Shown: piece by piece, positions 17,089 through 24,702 of the stretch | How positions within the stretch are numbered: the first letter of the stretch is position 1 | Layout: every line of letters starts with the position of its first letter | Origin: Mesonia oceanica | Lineage (GTDB): Bacteria > Bacteroidota > Bacteroidia > Flavobacteriales > Flavobacteriaceae | DNA length: 64,000 nucleotides | Reading direction: 5' to 3' | Assembly (NCBI RefSeq): GCF_902499555.1 | Contig: NZ_CABVMM010000001.1 | Coordinates: 62,001-126,000, forward strand | Notes under the pieces: generated by a model | The model's database searches: none | What the model was told of the DNA's origin: nothing | Seen by the model: the letters and a program-made list of their open reading frames with translations, nothing else | Translations under genes and position numbers: made by a program

Positions 17089-17566
17089 TTTTATTCTCTT
17101 TTATTTCTTTTAATTGTTGAATATCTAGCAAGTCTTTAGGTCGTTGTGACCTTAATTTAGAAGCAATAAGATCCTCATAAGAAAGGACCCGCCATTTTAA
17201 AACCTGAGATTTATTAATTTCAACTAATTCGCTATTTTGGTAGGCTTCATCAAAAGTTTTAAAACTAGAAAAATTGGTAATTAATTCTAGGTTTAAATCT
17301 TCAGGAGAAAATTTTACAGAAATGTTTTTTTTCTTGTTCTTAACTTCTTTTGGAAAACTATCTATTTCATATCCCATTTCATTGAAAACTTTACAGAGCT
17401 TATCAAAATTGTTTTCAGAAGTTTCAATCCAGAAATCTACATCGGCAGAATGACGCTGATAGCCGTGAAAGTTAACAGCCCCTCCTCCAACCATGAGCAT
17501 TTTAACTTCATATTTATAAGCTAAATAAATAAAATTATCTATCTGTTTTTTCCACAGACTATTCAT
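17084..17566 (-). CDS. Nucleotidyltransferase-fold protein, toxin/antitoxin-like
   Basis: A 160-residue protein of the DNA polymerase-beta nucleotidyltransferase superfamily. It has VGGGAVNFHGY at residues 26-36 (the Gly-rich turn of the fold) and the metal-binding D-x-D at 42-44 in SADVDFWI. A later helix, DLIASKLRSQRPKDLLDI (132-149), is the K/R...KD..D motif seen in AbiEii-, MNT- and DUF6036-like proteins. The start overlaps the stop of the upstream 61-residue gene by 8 bases, a coupling typical of two-gene modules. It sits in the rnpA-ctpA operon, which is unusual for such a gene. Whether it is a toxin, an antitoxin or a housekeeping enzyme is not decidable from sequence. Confidence 0.75.
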   Translation of the reverse strand: MNSLWKKQIDNFIYLAYKYEVKMLMVGGGAVNFHGYQRHSADVDFWIETSENNFDKLCKVFNEMGYEIDSFPKEVKNKKKNISVKFSPEDLNLELITNFSSFKTFDEAYQNSELVEINKSQVLKWRVLSYEDLIASKLRSQRPKDLLDIQQLKEIKENKN

Positions 17567-17744
17567 ACTTTATCTCAATTACAAAATTATCTGAAGGAGG
17601 TTTTTTGTTCTCTTGGTGAGGAAAATCTTTTAACCGGTAACTCAAGTCCAAAAAAGCATAAAAACGTTCTGCAGGGGAGAGTTTTAAAAATTCTTCCTGC
17701 TGTTGGCGATTGCTTTCTTCTTTGGTTAAAAATTCTATTTTCAC
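17559..17744 (-). CDS. Small acidic partner protein of the nucleotidyltransferase
   Basis: A 61-residue protein (MKIEFLTKEESNRQQQEEFL, then KLSPAERFYAFLDLSYRLKD and a tail ending FVIEIKYE). The central LSPAERFYAFLDLS helix is a pattern I associate with short genes placed directly before nucleotidyltransferases in Bacteroidota. It overlaps ctpA by 4 bases and the nucleotidyltransferase by 8, so all three are translated from one message. A role as cognate antitoxin or partner is inferred only from the context. Confidence 0.6.
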   Translation of the reverse strand: MKIEFLTKEESNRQQQEEFLKLSPAERFYAFLDLSYRLKDFPHQENKKPPSDNFVIEIKYE

Positions 17745-19369
17745 GACTTCCCTAAAATTTTGTTGTATTGGTTGGTATTGTTCAATACTTCTTTCGCTTT
17801 TATGATCTCTGGATTTTCTTCAATATAATAATCGTATAAACCTTCTTGATAGAAATAACGCTTGATAATTTCATCGGTCAATAAACTTACGATTTCCGGT
17901 TTTTTATCTTCTAGATCTTGAGCTTTTGCTTTTTCAATCTCTTTTAAAAGTTTTTGGTACTGATTTTTAATATCTTCATTAAAGCCTTCTTCTTTTGCGG
18001 TTTTAAAGGTTTCTTTTAATTCTTTTTCGGTTTTGGTGGTATAATCAAAATCGGTTGAACTCAAGAACTTTTTAAAATCTTCGTAATCGGCATCGGTAAA
18101 TTTAAACTGTTCCGGTTGCGCTAATTGGTGATTATAATAATAGTTGGTGGCATAATCGAAAATGGCATTTTTTTCCATTAAAGCTTGCGTCACACCGCTA
18201 TATTCAGAAGTTTCTAATAGAATATCGGGTAAAATTCCACCACCGTCGTACACTTTTCTTCCATTACGGGTGGTAAATTCATTGTAATCTTCTGCTTTAG
18301 TTCTTACCGCATTGCCTTCTTTATCCCTGTGCCAATAATCTAAGGCTTGAATACATCTTCCACTTGGCGTAAAATAGCGGGAGATAGTCACTTTCATCTG
18401 AGTATTGTAAGTGAGTTTTTTTGGACGTTGTACCAAACCTTTTCCAAAACTTCGGGCACCAATCACCACGGCCCGGTCTAAATCTTGTAAACCCCCCGAA
18501 ACAATTTCACTGGCAGAAGCACTTCTTCCGTTGATCAACACGGCTAACGGAATTTCTTTATCCATTGGGTCGCGTTGGGTTTTGTAAGTTTTGTTATATT
18601 TTTCAATCACCGATTTGGTGGTCGTGATGACTTCCTCTTTATCTACAAAAATATTGGTGGTGTTCACCGCTTCTGTTAATAAACCGCCGGGATTTCCACG
18701 CAAGTCTAAAATAATTTTCTTCGCTCCTTGCTCTTTTAATTCCTTTATAGCGGTAGCTACTTCAGAAGAAGCTTTTCTATTGAATTTGGAAAGCACGATA
18801 TAGCCAATATCGCCATCGATTAATTTAGAATAAGGCACGGCATGTAATTCTACCGCTTCCCGATTCAACTCGGTCGTTTTAATTTTCCCTTGACGTTTAA
18901 AGGTAAGTTGAACGGAAGTTCCCGGAGAGCCTTTCAGCAATTCTCCTGCATCATTTGCAAATTCAGATAAATCTACATCACCAATCTTTATAATCTCATC
19001 TCCGGCTTTTAAACCGGCTTTATCGGCGGGATAACCTTTATAAGGTTCTATAATGGTGATTTTATGATCCCTGGTTTGTACCGAAGCTCCAATCCCGGTA
19101 TATTCCCCGGAATTCTGAATTCTTGCCTGTTCTACTTCTTGTTCGTTCCAATACACGGTATAGGGATCTAACTCTTCCAACATTGCAGTAATGGCGGTAT
19201 CCATTAATTCTGCCGGATTGGTTTCATCCACATAATTCATATTGATTTCTTTGAAAAGCGTCGTGAAAATTTCAATTTGCTTGGCGATTTCAAAAAAATC
19301 TGATTTATAAGAAGTCGTCGTGAAAAAGATCAATAGGGCGACCATCGGTAAAATAATACGTTTCTTCAT
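17741..19369 (-). CDS. ctpA: S41-family C-terminal processing peptidase
   Basis: Periplasmic serine protease of the CtpA/Prc type, 542 residues. An N-terminal signal or anchor helix (residues 5-20) is followed by a helical cap, a PDZ domain (about 85-165; substrate loop YTGIGASV, and KAGLKAGDEIIKIGD) and the S41 core (about 180-380). The active site shows LDLRGNPGGLL, the Ser in GRSASASE (281-288) and Lys310 in SFGKG. A C-terminal helical extension of 130 residues is rich in Lys and Glu. It follows rnpA by 11 bases and overlaps the next small gene by 4, so the operon is rnpA-ctpA-small protein-nucleotidyltransferase-DUF1853. Confidence 0.95.
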   Translation of the reverse strand: MKKRIILPMVALLIFFTTTSYKSDFFEIAKQIEIFTTLFKEINMNYVDETNPAELMDTAITAMLEELDPYTVYWNEQEVEQARIQNSGEYTGIGASVQTRDHKITIIEPYKGYPADKAGLKAGDEIIKIGDVDLSEFANDAGELLKGSPGTSVQLTFKRQGKIKTTELNREAVELHAVPYSKLIDGDIGYIVLSKFNRKASSEVATAIKELKEQGAKKIILDLRGNPGGLLTEAVNTTNIFVDKEEVITTTKSVIEKYNKTYKTQRDPMDKEIPLAVLINGRSASASEIVSGGLQDLDRAVVIGARSFGKGLVQRPKKLTYNTQMKVTISRYFTPSGRCIQALDYWHRDKEGNAVRTKAEDYNEFTTRNGRKVYDGGGILPDILLETSEYSGVTQALMEKNAIFDYATNYYYNHQLAQPEQFKFTDADYEDFKKFLSSTDFDYTTKTEKELKETFKTAKEEGFNEDIKNQYQKLLKEIEKAKAQDLEDKKPEIVSLLTDEIIKRYFYQEGLYDYYIEENPEIIKAKEVLNNTNQYNKILGKS

Positions 19370-19380
19370 CTTCGTGCGGT

Positions 19381-19743
19381 TTATTCTTGCTCTCTAAATT
19401 TAGTCAATAATTTTTGAATAGATTTTTCTAGTTCCGGTAAACTGAATTTTTTTCTTCCTAAATAAATAAACATCAAGGCGTACGGCGTTTCTTCTTCTCC
19501 TAAAACAGGTTTATTTTTACGGTAAGCTTCCCGCAATAATCGTTTTAAATAATTGCGATCTACCGCCAGTTTAAAACTACGTTTAGGTACTGAAAATGCC
19601 ACTTGATGATCTTGGCTGTTGTTGGTTAACGGCAGATATACCAATTTGAGTGGAAAACTTTTTAGAATTCTCCCTTCTTCAAAAAGTTTTGAAATAACAA
19701 TTTTGCTCTTTAGTTTTTCGGCTTTTCCTAAGCTTTGCTTCAT
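19381..19743 (-). CDS. rnpA: Ribonuclease P protein component
   Basis: Protein subunit of RNase P, which matures the 5' ends of tRNAs. The 120-residue basic protein carries the family motif VDRNYLKRLLREAYRKNK (about 62-79), the RNR signature with only a small change (R-N-Y-x-K-R). The start is LGKAEKLKSKIVISKLFEEG, which matches the usual first helix. Here it heads the ctpA operon rather than lying next to rpmH and dnaA, as is common in Bacteroidota. Confidence 0.94.
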   Translation of the reverse strand: MKQSLGKAEKLKSKIVISKLFEEGRILKSFPLKLVYLPLTNNSQDHQVAFSVPKRSFKLAVDRNYLKRLLREAYRKNKPVLGEEETPYALMFIYLGRKKFSLPELEKSIQKLLTKFREQE

Positions 19744-19774
19744 TTATTGGCCTTTGATTTAGCAGCTTTATGAG

Positions 19775-19820
19775 ATGCTGAAACAACACTTCGACTCGGC
19801 TCAGTGTGACAGTTCAGCAT
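19775..19820. repeat. Palindromic dispersed repeat, inverted copy of 13266-13293
   Basis: ATGCTGAA (19775-19782) pairs with TTCAGCAT (19813-19820), and ACACT (19786-19790) with AGTGT (19803-19807). The segment 19784-19811, read on the minus strand, matches 25 of 28 positions of 13266-13293. It lies upstream of rnpA and is a non-coding interspersed repeat. Confidence 0.6.
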
Positions 19821-19856
19821 GACGTTCATAAAAAATATTCAGATTAATTATAATCA

Positions 19857-19891
19857 AAAAAAAACCTTTCAACTTGAAATTGAAAGGTTTT
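19857..19891 (-). terminator. Terminator of the M1 aminopeptidase gene
   Basis: Perfect 12-bp stem: AAAACCTTTCAA (19861-19872) with TTGAAAGGTTTT (19880-19891), seven-base loop, preceded on the plus strand by a run of A (a U-run for minus-strand transcripts). Confidence 0.8.
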
Positions 19892-19920
19892 TATGATGTT
19901 TTTCATGTATTCTAAAAGTT

Positions 19921-20010
19921 ACCGTCACCCTGAGTGTTGTTCAAGGTCTTATCCACAAAGCTTTATTTTTCCATTTTGTAGGAGATTCCGTGTCAGGCAC
20001 GGAATGACGA
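19921..20010. repeat. Composite intergenic repeat with hairpin and a DnaA-box match
   Basis: Begins with GTCACCCTGAG (19924-19934), a relative of the TGTCACA-TGAG start of the repeats at 13266 and 19784. It ends with ATTCCGTG/CACGGAAT (19985-20005, five-base loop) followed by GACG. A perfect TTATCCACA (19949-19957) lies inside. No gene is present between rnpA and the aminopeptidase. Confidence 0.55.
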
Positions 20011-20032
20011 AAACCTTAATCATTTAAAAAAT

Positions 20033-21886
20033 TTAATTTTCCCACACATTATTGTCGCGATCAATATCGGCCATTAATTGACCGGAGTCGACTTCTATTT
20101 TCTTGATTCCGGCTTTTGATTTTTCAATTTCAAAAGAATAGGTAGGATGTCCCCAACCCCAATCTTCTAATTGTTTGCCATTATCGGATTGCTCCCAACG
20201 CATCATCTCTAAAGGAATATAGTATTTTTGAGTGGAATTATCCTTGAAAGTAACTTCCACTTCAATAGGCATCGGCATTAAACCGATTCGTTTTAAGGTA
20301 ATTTCGGTATTTCTTCCTTTAGCTTCCACCTTTTCGATAGCGTAGTCAATGGTGTTAATGGTTCTGGTAAAATCATTTAAGTACCAACTTAGTTCAGCTC
20401 CACTTACTTTTTCGGCTACACGAATAAAATCGTTGGGTGTTGGATGTTTAAATTTCCATTCTTGGAAGTAACGTTTTAAGGTTTTTGCTAAGTTTTCTTC
20501 ACCAATAATATAGCCTAATTGTGCTAAGAAAACAGAGCCTTTACTGTAAGCGCCAATTCCGTAATTCATATTGGTGCGGTAACGGTCGGCGTGCGTAGTA
20601 AGCGGTTGTTCTTGTCCAGAATTTGCTATATAATTATAATTTCTATAAGAACTACTTAAAGGATGATCGCTGTTTTTATTGAGGATTTTATCTTCTGCAA
20701 GCACAGAGATATAAGTGGTAAAACCTTCATCCATCCATTCGTTTTGAGATTCGTTGGTAGCCAAAACAAACTGAAACCAAGAATGTGCAAATTCGTGAGC
20801 GGTGACGCCTACTAAACTTTCATAATTTCTTTCACCGGTAATTAAGGTACACATCGCGTATTCCATACCACCGTCGCCACCTTGAATTACAGAATATTGA
20901 TCGTAAGGATACGGACCAATATGCTCATTGTAATAGGCTAATAATTCAGCAGTCTTCGGTTGTAATTTTTTCCAAGCGTCTTTATATTCATCGTTGTCTT
21001 TGTATAAAAAATGAAGCATTGTTCCGTCTTCAGCTTTTAATTTGTCGTGAATAAAGTTTGGATCGGCAGCCCACGTAAAATCATGTACATTAGGGGCTTT
21101 AAAATGCCAAGTTAATTTTCGGCCTTTTTGTTTTACTTTTTGTCCTTCTTCTTCGTACCCATGCCCGATTTCTTCAGGGTTCTGTAAGTAACCGGTACCG
21201 CCTAAAGTGTAATCTTTATCAATGGTGATTTTAACATCAAAATCTCCCCAAACACCGTGAAATTCACGAGCAATGTAAGGATCGGCATGCCAACCTTCAA
21301 AATCGTATTCCGCTAATTTTGGATACCATTGTGTCATGGAAAGTGCCACTCCTTCTGCATTATTTCTACCGGAACGTCTAATTTGAACAGGAACTTGTCC
21401 TTCAAAATCCATACTGAATTGAGTAGATTTTCCCGGAAGTAAAGGTTTGTTGAGTTGAACTTCTAAAACCGTTCCTATGGTTTGATAGTTTAGTTTTTTT
21501 CCGTTTTGTTTTAAAGATGTTACTTTTAGGTATCCAATTTCATCTTCCTTAAGCTTGCTAATTCTACTTTCGTAGTTAGGATTTTCACGAGTTCCTAAGT
21601 TGTTTACCATTCTGCCATCCGGATCTTGAATGTCTTGTAAGCGGGCATCCATTTGGCTTCCGGGTTGAAAAGCATTAAAGTATAAATGATAAAAAACCTT
21701 GGTTAGGGTATCGGGTGAATTATTGGTATAGGTAAGTTCTTGCGCTCCATCGTATTGATAGTTTTTAACATTCATCTCTACCTCCATTTGGTAGTCTACT
21801 TTTTGTTGCCAATAACAGGATTGTTGAGCACTTACCCATCCTGTAGTGAAGAGGGAAAACAATAAAATTTGAAAATTAAATTTCAT
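20033..21886 (-). CDS. M1-family metallopeptidase, secreted
   Basis: Zinc aminopeptidase-like enzyme of 617 residues with a signal peptide (1-20, ending GWVSAQ). An N-terminal beta-sandwich saddle domain (about 35-270) precedes the thermolysin-like catalytic domain. The motif GGMEYAM, the zinc site HEFAH and the distal Glu in NEWMDEGFTTYIS appear in order, and a catalytic Tyr is likely in MNYGIGAYSKGSVFLAQL. The usual C-terminal ERAP-like domain is missing and is replaced by a short beta domain (from about 510), as in other Bacteroidota periplasmic M1 enzymes. It probably degrades imported or extracellular peptides. It is preceded by the S8 protease on the same strand but separated from it by a terminator. 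Confidence 0.92.
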   Translation of the reverse strand: MKFNFQILLFSLFTTGWVSAQQSCYWQQKVDYQMEVEMNVKNYQYDGAQELTYTNNSPDTLTKVFYHLYFNAFQPGSQMDARLQDIQDPDGRMVNNLGTRENPNYESRISKLKEDEIGYLKVTSLKQNGKKLNYQTIGTVLEVQLNKPLLPGKSTQFSMDFEGQVPVQIRRSGRNNAEGVALSMTQWYPKLAEYDFEGWHADPYIAREFHGVWGDFDVKITIDKDYTLGGTGYLQNPEEIGHGYEEEGQKVKQKGRKLTWHFKAPNVHDFTWAADPNFIHDKLKAEDGTMLHFLYKDNDEYKDAWKKLQPKTAELLAYYNEHIGPYPYDQYSVIQGGDGGMEYAMCTLITGERNYESLVGVTAHEFAHSWFQFVLATNESQNEWMDEGFTTYISVLAEDKILNKNSDHPLSSSYRNYNYIANSGQEQPLTTHADRYRTNMNYGIGAYSKGSVFLAQLGYIIGEENLAKTLKRYFQEWKFKHPTPNDFIRVAEKVSGAELSWYLNDFTRTINTIDYAIEKVEAKGRNTEITLKRIGLMPMPIEVEVTFKDNSTQKYYIPLEMMRWEQSDNGKQLEDWGWGHPTYSFEIEKSKAGIKKIEVDSGQLMADIDRDNNVWEN

Positions 21887-21905
21887 AGGTTTTAAAAATT
21901 TAAAT

Positions 21906-21954
21906 TAAAAAACAAAGGGCGTTACTTTGCTAAGATAAGCTAGTTGACGCCCTT
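21906..21954 (-). terminator. Probable terminator of the S8 protease gene
   Basis: AAGGGCGT (21915-21922) pairs with ACGCCCTT (21947-21954); the 24-base loop can pair internally. The A-rich run at 21906-21916 gives a U-rich end for minus-strand RNA. It lies 26 bases past the S8 stop codon. Confidence 0.6.
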
Positions 21955-21979
21955 ATTAAAATACTTCTAAAAAAGAAGA

Positions 21980-23653
21980 TTACATTTTGCTTGCCATAAT
22001 TAAGGCGTTGTATAGGTTCACCATTTTTCCTGAAACAGATAATTCAGCAAAAGGTCTGATGTCTTTTGAGTTACCCCCTACCATTACTTTTTGAGGAGAA
22101 GCTAAACCGCTTTTCATAATCACTTCTTTTACTTGAGCGGCACTTAGTTTTGGATATAAAGAACGAATCATTGCTGCTACTCCTGCTACTGCCGGAGAAG
22201 CCATAGAAGTTCCTTGTAAAAACTCATATTCGTTATTAGGGGTGGTTGACCAAATTTTAGTTCCAGGCGCAAAAACGTCTACGTTGGTTTGTCCGTAATT
22301 AGAGAATCTTGCCACTAAATCTGAACCATAATCGAAGTTAGAAGCTCCTACGGTGAGGAAGTTGTCGGCAATTTCTTCTTCATTTTCTGGTGTTTGGTCG
22401 TTAGGATAAATACGGGTTACATCCATATCTAAGGCGTCGTTTCCTGCTGCATTTACAATTAATACATCGTTTTTAGCCGCGTATTTAATGGCGTCCATGA
22501 CCCATTCTGGATGAGTAGAGTAATATTTACCGAAACTTGTGTTAATTACTTTTGCACCATTATCTACGGCATATCTAATTCCTAACGCGATATCTTTATC
22601 GTATTCATCACCATCGGGAACTGCACGTACTGCCATAATTTTTACATTATCGGCAACTCCATTAATTCCAATACCGTTATTGCGTTCTGCAGCAATAATT
22701 CCGGCTACGTGTGTACCGTGTTTGGCATCTTCTTTTTTAGGATCGGGTCCATCTACATCATTATTTCCATAGTTGATATCGGTAAGATCATCAGGATCAT
22801 CACCGGTTTTTCTACCGTCTAATTCCATATTTAGATGAGACTCTAATCTTCCTTGGTAATAATCTACCGCTCCTTGAATTTCTTTTTCTACTGCAGCTAT
22901 ATCATCACCCGCACTACTCATAATATTCACTAGCAATGCTTTGTGTTGCTGAAGTTCAGGGGTATCTGCCTCCATGGCTTCTAATTCTTCTAAAGAGAAT
23001 TTTTCTTTCCCTATTTTTTCTGCGGCAGCTGCTTGTGCTGAAGTTATCTGTTGAAGAATTTGCTGGTAACGGTTAATATTTCTAGTTACTTCTGCATATT
23101 CTTCGTCATATTCTTTCTTAGCTCTTTCGTAAAGCGCAAATTCTTCTTTATCAGCAGCACTGATGTCTGAAGCAGATTTTCCTTCATATTTTGGTTTAAG
23201 CTTTCTTAGGATTCTTACAAACTCCATGTTTTCTTCTACCGTGTCTCCTAAGAAGTTCCAACCGTGGATATCATCGATGTAACCGTTGTTGTCGTCGTCA
23301 ATGCCGTTACCCGGAATTTCATCTTCATTGGTCCAGATAACGTTTTTAAGGTCTTCGTGATCAATATCTACCCCACTATCAACTACTCCTACAATTACGG
23401 TTTTGCCTTTGTAGTCTTTGATAATTTCCTCATAAGCTTTTCGAACACTCATTCCGGGAATAGTATCAGAAACTAAGTCTGATCCTCCCCAACCTTTCAA
23501 TTCAATTTCACTTAATTCTGAATTTTTAAGGGGTTGCTGATCTATACTCTCAATGGGAGTTGAAATAATTTTTGGTCCAGTAGTACCACAACTAACGGCA
23601 AAAAATGCAGCCATCGCAACTGCTAAAGTAGGTTTAATATATGCTCTTTTCAT
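21980..23653 (-). CDS. S8 subtilisin-like serine protease, lipoprotein
   Basis: Secreted subtilase of 557 residues with a lipobox (AVSC, Cys22). The catalytic triad is complete: Asp92 in GVVDSGVDIDHEDL, His312 in KHGTHVAGI, Ser483 in LQGTSMASP, and the oxyanion Asn405 in NAAGN. An insertion of about 170 residues lies between the Asp and His motifs, rich in Lys, Glu and Ala and partly coiled-coil. It starts with Asp-rich DDDNNGYIDDIHGWNF, a Ca-binding-like loop typical of flavobacterial S8 enzymes. No pro-domain or T9SS tail is visible. It follows the MBL hydrolase by 8 bases, so the two form an operon. Confidence 0.93.
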   Translation of the reverse strand: MKRAYIKPTLAVAMAAFFAVSCGTTGPKIISTPIESIDQQPLKNSELSEIELKGWGGSDLVSDTIPGMSVRKAYEEIIKDYKGKTVIVGVVDSGVDIDHEDLKNVIWTNEDEIPGNGIDDDNNGYIDDIHGWNFLGDTVEENMEFVRILRKLKPKYEGKSASDISAADKEEFALYERAKKEYDEEYAEVTRNINRYQQILQQITSAQAAAAEKIGKEKFSLEELEAMEADTPELQQHKALLVNIMSSAGDDIAAVEKEIQGAVDYYQGRLESHLNMELDGRKTGDDPDDLTDINYGNNDVDGPDPKKEDAKHGTHVAGIIAAERNNGIGINGVADNVKIMAVRAVPDGDEYDKDIALGIRYAVDNGAKVINTSFGKYYSTHPEWVMDAIKYAAKNDVLIVNAAGNDALDMDVTRIYPNDQTPENEEEIADNFLTVGASNFDYGSDLVARFSNYGQTNVDVFAPGTKIWSTTPNNEYEFLQGTSMASPAVAGVAAMIRSLYPKLSAAQVKEVIMKSGLASPQKVMVGGNSKDIRPFAELSVSGKMVNLYNALIMASKM

Positions 23654-23661
23654 TTGAAATA

Positions 23662-24522
23662 TTATGAATTAAAAAGTTCGTTAAAGGTATAAGTTTTATC
23701 TAAACGAACGCCTTTTTCGGTTCGTTTAAGGGTAATTATTTCGTTATGTGCGTCGTGTTCCATAAATAAGTAAAAGCCTTCATCGGCAGCTTTTTCCAGA
23801 AAAGCTTCTTTTTCACTTAAGGTAAGTAAAGGTCTGGTATCGTAGCCCATGACATAAGGTAATGGAATATGACCAGCTGTAGGCAATAAATCTGCCATAA
23901 AAACCAATGTTTTACCTTGATATTGAATATGTGGAATCATTTGTTTATCGGTATGACCATCTACAAATAAGACGCCAAAGTTTAACTGATCGTAAAAATG
24001 AGAGCCTTGGGTACGTTCTAGAAAGTGAAGTTGGCCGCTTTCTTCCATGGGTAGTAAGTTTTCTTTTAAGAAGGAAGCTTTTTCCCTTGGGTTGGGGTTA
24101 ATAGCCCAGTCCCAGTGTTCTTTGTTGGTCCAGAATTTGGCATTTTTAAAGGCAGGTTCGTAACCTGTTCGCTCTTTATTCCATTGAACACTTCCACCAC
24201 AATGGTCAAAATGGAGATGAGTTAAAAAAACATCGGTAATATCATCCCGATGAAATCCGTGTTTTTTTAAGGAAGAATCTAAATCGAATTCTCCCCAAGG
24301 ATAATAATAGCTAAAAAACTTTTCACTTTGTTTATCACCAAGTCCGTTGTCGATGAGCGTAAGCTGATTTCCTTCTTCAATTAATAAACAACGAGCACCA
24401 ATATCGATCATATTATTACTATCGGCCGGATTGGTTCTAGACCATAATGATTTGGGAACTACGCCAAACATAGCTCCACCATCAAGTTTAAAATTTCCGG
24501 CTTCAATGGGATATAATTTCAT
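23662..24522 (-). CDS. MBL-fold metallo-hydrolase
   Basis: Metallo-beta-lactamase fold hydrolase. The zinc motif HLHFDHCG (H-x-H-x-D-H) sits near residue 110, with further ligands in VDGHTDKQMIPH, an Asp in FMADLLPTAGH and a last His in FMEHDAHNE. An upstream in-frame TTG at 24555 would extend it by eleven residues, but the ATG at 24522 gives MKLYPIEAGNFKLDGGAMFG, the natural start for this group (related to quorum-quenching lactonases and similar hydrolases). The substrate is unknown. Cytosolic, 286 residues, co-transcribed with the S8 protease. Confidence 0.9.
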   Translation of the reverse strand: MKLYPIEAGNFKLDGGAMFGVVPKSLWSRTNPADSNNMIDIGARCLLIEEGNQLTLIDNGLGDKQSEKFFSYYYPWGEFDLDSSLKKHGFHRDDITDVFLTHLHFDHCGGSVQWNKERTGYEPAFKNAKFWTNKEHWDWAINPNPREKASFLKENLLPMEESGQLHFLERTQGSHFYDQLNFGVLFVDGHTDKQMIPHIQYQGKTLVFMADLLPTAGHIPLPYVMGYDTRPLLTLSEKEAFLEKAADEGFYLFMEHDAHNEIITLKRTEKGVRLDKTYTFNELFNS

Positions 24523-24702
24523 AAAAAGGATTTTTGAGCTAAAAAGGAGTCGCAAAATAATAAAATAGAAAATTTTAAGCTAATATTTTACAAATGAATT
24601 AACGCAAGGGGCTTCTAAACAGAAAATTTACAACTTTTAAAAAGAGGGTGTTTTTTCTTTATAAAAATCTTATTTTGCAGGAAAATTATTTTAAAATAAG
24701 CG

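Noticed and set aside
19949-19957. Perfect DnaA box TTATCCACA close to rnpA
   Set aside because: It is solitary, lies inside a dispersed repeat and has no AT-rich unwinding element or dnaA near it. Not called as an origin.
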